A DNA stretch of 64,000 bases, taken from the NCBI GenBank assembly GCA_001465935.1, contig LNKV01000010.1:558001-622000 (forward strand), in the 5' to 3' direction. The stretch comes from Clarireedia homoeocarpa. Taxonomy: Eukaryota > Ascomycota > Leotiomycetes > Helotiales > Rutstroemiaceae. The notes below the pieces were generated by a model. The model saw only the letters and a program-made list of their open reading frames with translations, had not been told where the DNA came from and did no database searches. A program made the translations under genes and the position numbers. Below, piece after piece: positions 46,154 through 56,949 of the stretch; the stretch's first letter is position 1, and every line of letters begins with the position of its first letter.

Positions 46154-47727
46154 CTACTGCTTCTTGTTTTTGGGTTGGGAACCCTTCGTTTGCAAGCCAA
46201 CCACTAAATATACAGCCCAAGATACAATCGAGACAAGGGTCAACACAAAAGGGGGTAGCGATATCTTCTCCAACTTCTCACCCAAAAGTTTTTGCTGTTT
46301 GACAAAAAAATATACCATATCCAACAAAACCGTCCCGATCGTCAGCAAGAACAAGGAGAGCCCCATGGTGCCCTTCCTCGTTGAGTTCGCCATTCCATCA
46401 ATTAGCCCGTCAATTCGTTCCGCCATTTTGACATCTGAGAATTCGGATTTAACTCTCTCTTTGCCAGCATTTCCCATCTTCTTCACATCATCATCCGACA
46501 TCCGATGCAGAACTTTGTTCATCACCTGTGTCCATTTCTCAACATCATCCGGGGGACAAAGCCAGCCTGTCTTCCCCTCTACCACTGTCTCTAGTGGACC
46601 TCCTGTATTTGCAGCCAATACTGGCACACCAGCTAACATCGCTTCCAATGGCACAATACCAAAATGTTCATTCGAAGGAGTATAAATCAAAAGCCGTGCT
46701 GAATTCAACAACATTTCTTTCAAGGTATTCGGAACCGATAAGAGGAACAGTACATCCACATTATCAGGGACATTCAAGGCGGTAACAATAGTCTTCGTCG
46801 TAGCCGTCTTCAAGCCAAGTTCACCAGCCAAACTCACCAGCTCCTTGTGATAAACCACGTTTTCCATAACACGATTATCATAACCCCCAGCCAGTACCAA
46901 CCTCACACCCTGTCTACCATGTTTTCCCAACCCCGCATAAGCTCTAATCGCAAGCCCAATATCCTTCTTTTTCTCAAACCGATTAATACTCAGTAGGATA
47001 TTCGTATCCTGCCAAACCGGCACCGCATCGTTATCAATATCGAGTTTCTTCGGCTTAACATCCACACAAGGATGCACAATCTGCAAATCCTTCTCGCGCG
47101 CCATATCCGGCCACACTTTCCCCACAATCCCCTTCGTAAAACCAGAGTTCACCGCAATCGAATCCGCAAAGCTCATACTCCATTGCTCAAGCCAATCAAA
47201 CGGAAGTCTGTATGCGCGCTTCAACCAATGCGTTCGGCCCTGCGCGAGAAGCAGATCGGGAAAGTGGCAGTAGAACAGGATCCGCGTGTCGGGGTAGAAA
47301 TATCGCAACCAGGGCAGCCCGGCGCTCAATTGATCGACGAAAAAGGCATCGGGTTTAAGATCGCGCAGCTCGGATGTGAGGTATGTTTGGAAGATGAGAT
47401 GCAGTTGACGGAGGATGGCGCAGATGATTGAGAATCGGGAAAGGATGGATGATGGGATGGGCCAGCTGCCGCGGACTCGCACGTCGAGTGTACCTGTAAA
47501 CAATAACAATCAGAATTTATGTGCTACAGCAGACATTGGAACTCACCATCTCGAGCTTCGTCAAAGCAATGCTTGGGATCGCAATAACTAGTAAAAATCA
47601 CAATTTTATGTCCGCGATTCTGCAGCCCAACCGCAGCGTCAATAACAAGTCGTTCTGCTCCACCAATCCCTAGATCAGGATGGAAGAACACGATACTCTT
47701 CTGCTTTCCTTTCGCTTTTGTCGCCAT
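46154..47727 (-). CDS. ALG2: Alg2 alpha-1,3/1,6-mannosyltransferase
   Basis: Two exons on the minus strand, 47727-47547 and 47493-46154; the 53-bp intron joins DEARDG-TLDVRVRGSW. 506 aa. It is a GT4/GT-B glycosyltransferase: N-terminal FFHPDLGIGGAERLVIDAAVGLQNRGHKI, LFYCHFPDLLLAQ, NSGFTKGIV, INRFEKKKDIGLAIRA, and the nucleotide-sugar EX7E motif EHFGIVPLE (Glu336-Glu344), then GGPLETVVEG. Two hydrophobic segments near the C-terminus (about 438-458 and 474-494) fit ER anchoring. Alg2 adds the second and third mannoses to dolichol-linked oligosaccharide on the cytosolic ER face, for N-glycosylation. Length and motif order match fungal Alg2. It is divergent from the enoyl-CoA hydratase gene, with 610 bp between start codons. 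Confidence 0.93.
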
Positions 47728-48337
47728 TGCACCGTCGTGATGGCTTTTTACGTGGTGCGTTTGTTCATCGAAGAGACAGATTTCAAGCTGTTTGATAATA
47801 AGGTGGGTGCAATGTGGGCTGCGTTTTTGCGGTAGGGACGTAATTCAGCAAGGGTGTGTTACTGGCGTTTGACGAGCCACTGGAAATTCTTTCAGCCGTG
47901 CGCAGGGACTAAGTTCCGGGACTGTCACATGCCGCAGATCTACGCCGAGCCGGTATGCTTCGTAGTCATCTTGCCATTTACATGTAGCAATACAGCTTGA
48001 TAAGACATGAGACATCACGAGGCTGAGACTGTCTGTCACTGGCCAGATCAGTGAAAACACAGTCCAATGAAAAGGACAACCGAGGGAAGCATTGATCATT
48101 GTTGGAATGAAGCTCAATGAGCCGAGGTCCAATGCGACCAAGGCTGAGGCTAGCTTGAGAACCGATAGACAGGGGGGAGGAAGGGGAGTTAATAACTTTG
48201 TATTAGACCTCCATCTCGTCTCATAAAGAGCTACAATCAACCTCAATTTAACCTCTCTTCAAGAAAGGCTACCTCGATTGATCTTCCAAGTTCTATTATC
48301 CTCTCATCCCAAACAACCACAACCCCCCTCTCTCAAA
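47728..48337. promoter_or_regulatory. divergent intergenic region, ALG2 / enoyl-CoA hydratase
   Basis: 610 bp between divergent start codons, so it should hold both promoters. The C/T-rich stretch 48245-48337 is probably the leader of the plus-strand gene. A 133-codon open frame (-) here has no ATG. No specific site is assigned. Confidence 0.45.
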
Positions 48338-49281
48338 ATGACCCACCTCTTCACTCTCCCCATCCCCATCACCTCCCCCATGCAATCCCACCCGGGCACC
48401 ATAACCCTCAGCATCCCCAACCCCGAACACCCCACCCTCTACCTCCTAACCTTCCACTCACCCCCCGACAACCGCCTCACGACCTCCTTCTGCCAAGCGC
48501 TCCTCCTCGCGCTCGATATCCTCGAATTCTCCCACCCTCCGGGCGTCCTCGTAACTACTTCTTCCATTGGGAAATTCTACTCGAATGGCCTCGATCTCGA
48601 GCATGCTTCTTCGACGCCGGGATATTGGGAGAAGAGTCTTTATGCAGTGTGGAAGAGGTTTCTGACGTAGGTTTTGTTGTGTTCCTTGTTAATATCTACC
48701 TTGCATACATACCTCCTTCCCATCCGCCTCTTATTTCCAAACAACCCTACTAATAATTGAGACAAAACCACAGCTATCCTATGCCCACCATCGCCCTCCT
48801 CAACGGGCACGCCTTCGCCGGCGGCCTCATGACGGCCATGTACCACGACTACCGAATCTTCAACCCGAGTCGCGGCTTCCTCTGCCTCAACGAGCTCGAA
48901 TTCGGCGCCCCCCTCAAACCGCCCATGTCCTCCATCTTCCGGCAAAAGCTCCCCTCACCACACGTGTACCGCTCACTGGTCCTCGAAGCGAAACGTTTCA
49001 ACGGAGCAGACGCACTCGCGGGGGGCCTGGTCGACGGCCTAGGGGGGTGGGACGAGGTGGTTGCGTTGGTGAGGGAAAGAAAGCTAGCGGAGAAGGGCAA
49101 GAGCGGGGTGTATGGGGTGTTGAAGGCGGAGATGTGGAGGGAGAGTTTAGGGTATCTGGAGGGCTTTGAGGAGGGGGAGGAGAGGGATAAGAAGTGGGCG
49201 GAGAGGGAGGATGTCCGGGTTGAGGAGGGGAAGAGGAAGGTTGCAGAGTGGGAGAAGAATGCGAAGAAGTCGAAGCTATGA
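48338..49281 (+). CDS. peroxisomal enoyl-CoA hydratase/isomerase-family protein
   Basis: Exons 48338-48666 and 48774-49281, 278 aa. The 107-bp intron (donor GTAGGT, acceptor CACAG) joins KRFLT-YPMPTIALLNGHAFAGG. Crotonase fold: LTFHSPPDNRLTTSFCQALLLALDIL, SSIGKFYSNGLDLEH (first oxyanion-hole strand), LLNGHAFAGGLMTAMYHDYRI (second), and LNELEFGAPLKPPM. It ends KKSKL, a canonical type 1 peroxisomal targeting signal. In fungi such proteins are delta3-delta2-enoyl-CoA isomerase-like enzymes of fatty-acid beta-oxidation; whether this one isomerises or hydrates is not decided by sequence alone. The ATG at 48338 (AAAATGACC) is the first in frame. Codons in exon 1 are strongly C-ending, more than in neighbouring genes. 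Confidence 0.88.
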
Positions 49282-49603
49282 TTTCTTGTGGGAGTTAAGT
49301 CTTGATAAAAGCAATCAATTGTATTCATACGCCTGCCTAGTGGGAGCATGGTGAAAAAACCGCCCCACATCCTCCTTTGAGTGGTGACCAAGCTGGTGGT
49401 CTCTCTTTCCCTACTGTAATAATAATGTACAAAATAATCCATCCGAAGCTCCTTCACCTGTCCCTTATTTTGATTGATCCCTCAAACACCACGCTTAAAC
49501 TTTATACAGAACCGACCCAACCCAACCCAATCCATCCCATCCCAAACCTCCCAACCATCATTACTCATCAATCCATAATTCATTACGTGCCTTCTTTCTT
49601 CAC
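49282..49603. other. convergent intergenic spacer
   Basis: 322 bp between two gene ends, with CCCAA/CCATC-type short repeats (49517-49550). Nothing else seen. Confidence 0.5.
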
Positions 49604-52600
49604 TCAGGCAAAGCTATCCTCCGCAGGCCAGCGACCCTCCTTCACAAACTCGACCCTCTTCCTAGGTCTATCCCCCGTAGCTTGTCTAATAGAGGAGATC
49701 CGTCGAGGACTCTTCTGTTTTATCTCTCCCGGCTTATTCTCATCTTGAGCGACAGACTTTGGCGGAGACTTTTGCGAGGACTTCCGCCTACCCTCCGCTC
49801 CCTTGAGTTCTTGTCGAGTCTTCGGTCTCATTTTTGTGAATCTAGCCTCCTCCTCATCCCATTTGCGATAAAATGCTTCTTGCTTGAGTTTTATTGCTGC
49901 AAACCTCGCGTTGAAGACTTCTAGGTCGGCCTCAAGCTGAGCTCTTATGATTTTCTGTTGCTCAGTTCGCTCAACATCAGGTTTCTCAGGAGATGTAGTC
50001 GTTGATGCCTTCTTTGCTTCCCTTGAGCTTGTAACGTTTTTGTTGCTTCGAGCAGCCACATCCTCTGTTTTCTTTTCACCACCCTCCTTTCCATTTGACT
50101 CTTTGAATTTTGGCGCATTAGGATCGTTTGCGATCTTTGCCTCCACAAGTTTGTCCCATACCTCATCTCGAATCTCCAGCACCGATCTATTGACTGGTAG
50201 TCCATCCAGCTTCTTGAGTCTTGGATTGTCCTTTTTGACTCCAAATATCATGATTTCATACACCCTTCGCATCATTCTTGTTGACATATCTAGACAATTA
50301 GAGTAGTGTGCATCTCTAACTGGATCTGCGTTTCCAAGAGTGTACGGATCATTAACACTCTGGAAATCCTTTTCAAAGCCACCATCCTTGATCAATTGTC
50401 TCTCTGCCGCAATGGGATAGAACCCGTGATTCACATGGTTGTTTCTCATGTCGACAGTAGTGAGGTATGGGAATGCTGTTAACGTGCGTGTAAGCCTTTC
50501 GACCTTGCATAGTCGATTGCCGGCTATGAGAAGTTTCTGTAGGCGGACGATGCCGAGCAGGCACTGAAATTCTTCCAAGGCATTAAAATTGAGGTTCAGT
50601 ACTCGGACGTTTGAAACCATGAGACCAAAGTCATCCGGCAACGAGGTAATTCCACAATTGGCGAGCTCGAGGTACTGCAAGTTGAGGAACTCCACGCTCG
50701 GCTTCCAGGTCCCCAAGAAATTACCTGATAAATACAACTTTCTTACTTCAAAGACGTCCGCAAGGAAGGCTGTATCCATCACAGTTCCAGGTTGCTGCGC
50801 ACGTACAGAAAGACTGTCAAGATGCCTTTTGTTGCGAAGTCCAGTAATGGTCTTTATGCGATTACCGTCTAGATAAAGTAGGCGAAGCTGGGGAGTTTTA
50901 CCGGCGTTGAAGGATTGAAGGTTATTACCTGTGAGGTTAATTTGTTGGGCCCAGCATACATCGTCATCGGAGTCCAGAAAGTTAGACAGCTTGTTGTTTT
51001 GCATCTCAAGGACTGCCAGGCGCTTCAGGTGCCCGATATTCTTTACTTCCTTGAGTTGGCAGTTCTTCAGGTCCAATCTTTCCAGTCGTTTTAAATTTGT
51101 GCCCGCGAAATCTAGAGTCTTGATAGGGTTGCCGCGGAGCCGTAATTCAATTAATCCGTCAAGACTACCAATACCATGCGTTGATGTAACTTTGTTGTTA
51201 TCTGCCCTCAATGTCCTAAGGTGCACCAAGTTTTTGAAACAGGAGAGACTTTCAATTTCGTTGTTAGAGACGTCAACGTCTTGCAAATTCCACAAATGTC
51301 CCCATGCGGTTAAATCAGACAGCTGATTGTTTGTAATAGTCAAATTACGGAGCGTGGAAGGGGCGCCGTTAAGTTGACTGATCTGATTGTTGGACACCTC
51401 GAGTTTCTCCAAATGACTACAGAATTCGTCCAGCTTGTGCAGACTTGTCAGCTTCTTGTCCTTCAATATGGCCTCTTTCATATGCTCCCAGAAGGGTTCG
51501 TATGGTTCAACCTCGGTCAATTTTTCAACCAGCTCTCGGATGGAATGGGAAAGGGTTTTCTTTCCATCCGAACTATCTGAGGCGTTCCTTTTTCCTTTAC
51601 TCACATAGCTTACATTGAGGCCAAAAGACTCGTCTGCTTGGTGCATGGTAAATTCCGACAATGGGGTAAGTTCCAAGGTTCCAATTTCGTGGGTAGGTCG
51701 TGGGGTAGCGAGAACTACACTAGTCTCCCTCTGTCGTATCCTTGGCGGTTCTGCAACGAGCGTGTCGCTCCGTTTCGTTCCATTCGTTTCCCTGCTGAAT
51801 GAGTCTTCATCTTGCTCATCGATCCGCGATACAGGGCGAGGCAAAAACTTTTCTCCGCCAACAGACAGCTTTCGAGTGGTACTCTGGAAAGCAGAGCGTG
51901 ATCCCGGTCTCTGCTTGGATTTTCCTTTCCTCACTGCAATACTATCGCTCACAGATTCATCAAAGCTTTCATAATCAGATTGATAAGCGTTTTCTTTTGC
52001 ATAGCTTTCTTCATCTGTATAATTTGGTGCTTCAATTACCTCCGCGATGGGCGAAGAGAAAGTGATTGTGACATTTCGCGGACGCAGCGGAGTCGCAGTA
52101 TCTATAATGTCATGGCTAGGCATGCACTGATCCATATCTTCGGTAGCCCCCTTCTGAGCGTCATTGCTAATGGAGCTACCATTCACCTTCATGGTAGTAT
52201 TAACACTTCCATTCCGAGACTTTTTTGGAGTGCGGGTACTATCAGTTCCAACAGAGACAGACCTTATCTTGGCCTCAGGGCTGTCATTTGATGCACGCCG
52301 AGTAGGCTTCGCAGGTGCAGTCTGGGGTCTAACATCGATCGTTGGTACATTGATGGTTGGGCTCTGATCAGTTTTCGCACGCTCATTCATACCATCTTGT
52401 TGTCCTTCATTATCAAGGTACTTGGCTAGTCGTGCATCTTCTTTTCTCTTAGCAGCAACGGCTCTCAGCCGCATAAGTTCTTGTGTTTCATCGACTGACA
52501 AATCTGGTATATCTTCAAACGGATCATCGTCATCTGATGGAAGAAAGTTTGGTTCGTCATTCTCTCCACTGACCGGCTTCTTTTTGACCCAGATATTGCG

Positions 52601-55600
52601 TTCCCGGTCAAACACCATTCCAGCAAGTTGCTCTGGTATTAAATGGGATACGGTATGAGGAGCAATGACTCGTCGTGAATCTGACCCTCTGGAAGAGATA
52701 GTTGGTATAGAGGCATTTGACCCTTGTGATGAAAACCCTATGTCTTGAAAGTCGTCATCTGCCTGTTGGGTAGAACCAGAGTGCTTTCGTTTACGGTCTG
52801 GATTTTGAGAGAGGCGAATATTTGCTGGCTCGCTTCGAAAGTCACTGCGCATGTCGAAAAGACGTCCTGTTGTTTTCGAGATAGTCTCGTTCAAGATTCT
52901 GTCAACTTCTCTGTTGGTTCTAGCAGCATCTTTTGCCATAGTAATGGACTTTATGGATGAAGCAATCAAGCCGTCCAACTCGCTCTTTTCCTCGTACTGT
53001 CGCAAATGATCTAAAACTTTGGGATCCTGCTGAGTGAGCGGGGTTCGCGATACCGGAGGTCCATCACGACTCGGTGGTCTCGAGAAAGGCTCTTGAGTTG
53101 ACTCTTGACATGAGTCCTCGAATTCGTCATCCGTTGCGCTGTCGGGGAATATTCCAAGGCCAAAATCGGACTGAGACTCCTCAAGGCTAGTCAGACCACT
53201 TCTGGGCCTAGCTTTACCTCGAATCCCAGCCATGATTTTCTTCGCTTCATCCAAGAAATCCTGTGTTGTGACAGAAGGTTTTCGGCTGTCACTCGACTGC
53301 GGACTTGCTCCAAGTGCTCCATCGGAATTGAAAGAGTCAAGTTCGGCCTGTACCATAGCTATTTTCTTTTCTCGTTGTGATTGTGTGCTCTCTTTCCATT
53401 CTGGGCTTGGCTCCACGATAGGAGTTTCATCTCGCTGTTCACTGCTCCGCTGACTGGGAGTAGGCGTACGAGGCCGAGTTTCCTGGTGCGTTTCGAGAAT
53501 TTGCGGGTGGGCAGCCTGAGCGTCATCGCTAGCTTTCGCTGTCTTTCGCTTCCTTTCAGATGAAGGCGGGCCAGCATGATGTGTGGTTTCAGGAGAAGGC
53601 GCCTCTAAGAGGGAATTGTCTGCCCTATGCAGAGTCCGACGGCGCTTTGGTGTTGGATCTTTCAAGGGTGACCTAGGTAAACGCTTTCCCTCCGCATCGC
53701 CATTATCTTTCCTAGGGGTTTTTAGATTTTCCAGAATTTGAGAAGAGGCGTAGAACGCAGACGCGGTGGATGATCCAGTATCAGGTCGCTTCTTTCGCAT
53801 GGAAAGATTATGTCTAGTGGTGCCCGTGCTACTTGCACTACTTGCAGATCTCATCCTATGCGATGTTACGACACCTTCCTTGATAACGGGAGACGAGTCT
53901 AGGCGAAACCGGAATTTGGTTTGCGACTTTGGATCAAGAACGGGAAGTTCCATATGAGGAGGGGCCTCATTACCGGGGTTGGAATCGAAAGACACTTCTT
54001 CATTGAAACGAAAAGCGTCTAAATCTCCCGCTCCAAAGCTGGTATAGCGTTTAGAAGTGTGTTCCCGCAGTGGTCGTCGATTTTCTGACTTCGACCGTGT
54101 GGCGCTAGACTCATTCATTTCGCGGTGCCCCGAGTCTAAAGCAGTGTTGGGTAGAACTTCTTCCTCATGATCACTGCCTCGGTCCTCGTATTGACTTAAC
54201 CTGCGAAGAAGCTTCTGGCTTGTGAATGTGTCATGGGCTCCGAATAGCTTTAGCGGGCTACCTGATTTTGTTGGGCTATTTTGAAAGGTAGGCGTGAGAA
54301 TAGGTCTTGCAGCTGATTGCGGATCCAAGAAATCGTTAGATGCTCGAGTCTTTCGTATTCTCGGAAGTTGATTACGGGCATCAATTTCGCTGACCTCCCC
54401 CATCGAGAGGGCAGATTCATCAATTGGTGGAAGCGACGAGGGACTTAACATTCGTCTTTGGAAAGAGCCTTCCTGAGAGCTGCCACCGCGTCGGTAACTC
54501 ACAAATCGTCCGTTGATTTTGAGCTCATCTGTGTCTGTTGTAAGATCCCCAGGTGCAATTTGCGATGTGTTTGCCGCTTCGTCTATAACATCTAAGGGGG
54601 TATTTTCGGCGCGAACCTGTTCCAAACGATCTTGAAGTTCCGAGGGTGAGATATCCAAGGGCGTAAAGCCGACTTGACTTCCTGTAGTATCTTGTCTTGT
54701 CATGTAGATTGGAGAGAGTCCTTCATTTCTAGAGTCACTCTGCCCACTTATGATTCTTCCTACATTGAGATAGCCGGTTTTCGCAGAACCATGACTGGTT
54801 GATAATGGATCTGAAGGAGGAGCGAGGTTTTGGACAGGACTTATAGTATTTGCTGCATTGGGCCTAAAATCGCTCCCTCGGCTCAGGTCGTTTGCGGAAA
54901 ATTCACTACCAAAATCATCAACCATTCTATATTTCATCGCACGGGCGGGTCGGTCTCCACTGTCTGGCATGGGCTGGTCGTCTGAGGGTGATCGGCTGTC
55001 ATCGAATCGTCGTGTCGCGGACCCTATGCGATATACGGGAGGACTGGAAGGCATAACGCTACTCTCCGCGACGTTGGGTGGCTTCTTCGAAGGGATGTCG
55101 GAAGTGGGTGGTTGAAATATTGATTCGAGCCCAGCAGCACTGAATAAATCGCGCTGTTCACCATATGCCACATCCCCGCGCAGAAGGCGTCTCTTCCATT
55201 CTGGTGTTTCGTGTGAGGTCTTTGTGGGCGACCCGCCGAGTGACTTATGCTGTACTGTGTTACATTGCACCGAGCTTATGCTCGAAACTGAAGAAGGTCG
55301 AGGTAATTTCTTGCCTGTCGGGCTTGATGGTATTTCGAGTCGTAATCTTGACGGTTGGTGCGTTCGCTGTGATAAGGGAATGTTGTTTTCGTTCAAACTT
55401 CTCTCGCTCAGAGGATTGCTATCGGGTGGGTTGGGCCATAGTTGTGATTGTGGATTGTATTTGGGTATGCGACTTGGGTTTGGACGGGTACTTGAGCCAT
55501 CGGATGTGCCAGTGCCATGTGATAGAGATGGAAGGTCAGGCTCAGGGGAGTCAGACCTTGGTTCGGACACCCAATCTTCAGAGAGCGAATCCAACCAAGC

Positions 55601-55609
55601 TTTTTCCAT
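49604..55609 (-). CDS. Nud1/Cdc11-type leucine-rich-repeat spindle-pole-body scaffold
   Basis: Single uninterrupted frame of 2001 aa. It opens MEKAWLDSLSEDWVSEP, a start I associate with fungal Cdc11 homologues. Residues 20-1380 are Ser/Thr/Pro-rich and disordered with many SP/TP sites. Residues ~1395-1700 form leucine-rich repeats (LEKLEVSNNQISQLNG, LRNLTITNNQLSDLT, LQDVDVSNNEIESLS, and on to VRVLNLNFNALEEF, LQKLLIAGNRL). A conserved capping region follows (FPYLTTVDMRNNHVNHGFYP ... YTLGNADPVRDAHYSNCLD), then a charged helical segment and a basic tail with RKRVEF. Nud1/Cdc11 anchors septation-initiation/mitotic-exit kinases at the spindle pole body and so times septum formation. The family call rests on architecture and size. 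Confidence 0.85.
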   Translation of the reverse strand: MEKAWLDSLSEDWVSEPRSDSPEPDLPSLSHGTGTSDGSSTRPNPSRIPKYNPQSQLWPNPPDSNPLSERSLNENNIPLSQRTHQPSRLRLEIPSSPTGKKLPRPSSVSSISSVQCNTVQHKSLGGSPTKTSHETPEWKRRLLRGDVAYGEQRDLFSAAGLESIFQPPTSDIPSKKPPNVAESSVMPSSPPVYRIGSATRRFDDSRSPSDDQPMPDSGDRPARAMKYRMVDDFGSEFSANDLSRGSDFRPNAANTISPVQNLAPPSDPLSTSHGSAKTGYLNVGRIISGQSDSRNEGLSPIYMTRQDTTGSQVGFTPLDISPSELQDRLEQVRAENTPLDVIDEAANTSQIAPGDLTTDTDELKINGRFVSYRRGGSSQEGSFQRRMLSPSSLPPIDESALSMGEVSEIDARNQLPRIRKTRASNDFLDPQSAARPILTPTFQNSPTKSGSPLKLFGAHDTFTSQKLLRRLSQYEDRGSDHEEEVLPNTALDSGHREMNESSATRSKSENRRPLREHTSKRYTSFGAGDLDAFRFNEEVSFDSNPGNEAPPHMELPVLDPKSQTKFRFRLDSSPVIKEGVVTSHRMRSASSASSTGTTRHNLSMRKKRPDTGSSTASAFYASSQILENLKTPRKDNGDAEGKRLPRSPLKDPTPKRRRTLHRADNSLLEAPSPETTHHAGPPSSERKRKTAKASDDAQAAHPQILETHQETRPRTPTPSQRSSEQRDETPIVEPSPEWKESTQSQREKKIAMVQAELDSFNSDGALGASPQSSDSRKPSVTTQDFLDEAKKIMAGIRGKARPRSGLTSLEESQSDFGLGIFPDSATDDEFEDSCQESTQEPFSRPPSRDGPPVSRTPLTQQDPKVLDHLRQYEEKSELDGLIASSIKSITMAKDAARTNREVDRILNETISKTTGRLFDMRSDFRSEPANIRLSQNPDRKRKHSGSTQQADDDFQDIGFSSQGSNASIPTISSRGSDSRRVIAPHTVSHLIPEQLAGMVFDRERNIWVKKKPVSGENDEPNFLPSDDDDPFEDIPDLSVDETQELMRLRAVAAKRKEDARLAKYLDNEGQQDGMNERAKTDQSPTINVPTIDVRPQTAPAKPTRRASNDSPEAKIRSVSVGTDSTRTPKKSRNGSVNTTMKVNGSSISNDAQKGATEDMDQCMPSHDIIDTATPLRPRNVTITFSSPIAEVIEAPNYTDEESYAKENAYQSDYESFDESVSDSIAVRKGKSKQRPGSRSAFQSTTRKLSVGGEKFLPRPVSRIDEQDEDSFSRETNGTKRSDTLVAEPPRIRQRETSVVLATPRPTHEIGTLELTPLSEFTMHQADESFGLNVSYVSKGKRNASDSSDGKKTLSHSIRELVEKLTEVEPYEPFWEHMKEAILKDKKLTSLHKLDEFCSHLEKLEVSNNQISQLNGAPSTLRNLTITNNQLSDLTAWGHLWNLQDVDVSNNEIESLSCFKNLVHLRTLRADNNKVTSTHGIGSLDGLIELRLRGNPIKTLDFAGTNLKRLERLDLKNCQLKEVKNIGHLKRLAVLEMQNNKLSNFLDSDDDVCWAQQINLTGNNLQSFNAGKTPQLRLLYLDGNRIKTITGLRNKRHLDSLSVRAQQPGTVMDTAFLADVFEVRKLYLSGNFLGTWKPSVEFLNLQYLELANCGITSLPDDFGLMVSNVRVLNLNFNALEEFQCLLGIVRLQKLLIAGNRLCKVERLTRTLTAFPYLTTVDMRNNHVNHGFYPIAAERQLIKDGGFEKDFQSVNDPYTLGNADPVRDAHYSNCLDMSTRMMRRVYEIMIFGVKKDNPRLKKLDGLPVNRSVLEIRDEVWDKLVEAKIANDPNAPKFKESNGKEGGEKKTEDVAARSNKNVTSSREAKKASTTTSPEKPDVERTEQQKIIRAQLEADLEVFNARFAAIKLKQEAFYRKWDEEEARFTKMRPKTRQELKGAEGRRKSSQKSPPKSVAQDENKPGEIKQKSPRRISSIRQATGDRPRKRVEFVKEGRWPAEDSFA

Positions 55610-55908
55610 TGTGGTCAGTCGTGGTTAATGGCGAAAGCTATGCTCAGCTGCGGGCATAAAGTCGATTGTTATTGTTGCTGTTACTTGGGTGAGCCGAGCA
55701 GATCGCGTGGGGAAAGCCGCGTTACCTTGGGGTGAGATGTAGCATGAATTTGTTGGGAGCGAAATGAAGTCGAGGGAGGAAAAGGATGGGTAGAAAGGAC
55801 GAAGTACTTTCGCTATGGTAAAAGACTAGTATTCGCAGCGGAAACGCGCTTTGGAAATATTTCAAGTATGAATGTCGCGAAGTGGCATTTGAATTGTGGG
55901 AATCGAAA

Positions 55909-55952
55909 GTCGTGCGTCGTGCGTCGTGCGTTCTGCGTTCGTGCGTCGTGCA
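55909..55952. repeat. GTCGTGC-type tandem repeat
   Basis: Six consecutive 7-8-bp units, partly degenerate. Confidence 0.75.
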
Positions 55953-56540
55953 GGCCAGTCTAGTATTGGCAGGGGTTGCTATCAACAAACGAATAACATG
56001 GCCTGGATGGCAACCGGACCCCCACTGGTCTGATCCAGAACCAAGTTTGGGATTGTCTCTAGAGCTTTGAGCCGCCAAACAAACAACCCAGTCGTGCCAG
56101 TATCCAGGATTCCGTAGGGTTGACGGCTGTTTACTTGTGCGATGCAGCAAACCAATCAACGCAGCAAGAGGAACTACTGCAAGGAACACGGTAGGAATGC
56201 AGCAGGAAGGACTGCGACGTACGACCAAGTACGACCAAGGACGCCACAGCTTTACACTCTGCTTCTATACAGCATCAACAAAGCAGTCTTCCATACAACC
56301 CTCGCGTGCTACCGGATTCTGCTCCATTGCGGGGCACAATCGTGCTGGCACTGCAGATGTCATTCTTCGGCTCAAGCGCAGTTGGTTGAATCTACACCGA
56401 GTCTCCAAAACAGTCTTACCAGTCGAGCCAGTGAGTGCCCTTTGAGCGGTTGGAACGCTTTTTGTTTGTGCGCTCTTGACGCTGGGTAGTTGACGGTATT
56501 TCGTACATTTCCTCACACCTCACACCTCACACCTCCCTAT

Positions 56541-56597
56541 CTTGACAGCTTGACAGCTTGACAGCTTGACATCTTGACATCTTCACATCTTCACATC
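56541..56597. repeat. 8-bp tandem repeat CTTGACAG-type x7
   Basis: Three CTTGACAG, two CTTGACAT and two CTTCACAT units. Confidence 0.85.
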
Positions 56598-56949
56598 TTA
56601 AAGCGGAACCGAGAAAAGAAAGAACCTCGACCGTTACCTTGCCAACTTCGAATGCAGATGGACAGGATTTGCAAAAAGCAAATATGGCAGGTAGTATACT
56701 ACAGAAATCAAACTTGTGAATTGCTTTTGCCTTCCCGCAGCCGCAAACTTGTAAATTGATTTGTACATCACATGACTACGCGGCCTCGCTACCACGGCTA
56801 CCACGGCTACCTCGCTGGGCCGTGGTGAGTTGGCCCAGCAGCCACGTCGAAAATCGATAACGCTGTTTCTTACGCGGCGCAACCTCATCATCATTGTAAG
56901 ATTCCACGATAAACGAACGCACAAGACCACCCATGGATTACGACCAGAC

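Larger units (their letters stand above)
55610..56949. promoter_or_regulatory. divergent intergenic region, CDC11-like / disordered protein
   Basis: 1340 bp between divergent start codons. Contains GTCGTGC-type repeats (55909-55952), a CACACCT run (56512-56535) and an 8-bp repeat (56541-56597). Two repeated CTACCACGG units lie near 56791-56810. Promoters are expected at both ends; no site is assigned. Confidence 0.45.

Noticed and set aside
47845..48246. 133-codon frame between ALG2 and the enoyl-CoA hydratase
   Set aside because: Starts with TTG, has no domain and sits in the divergent promoter.
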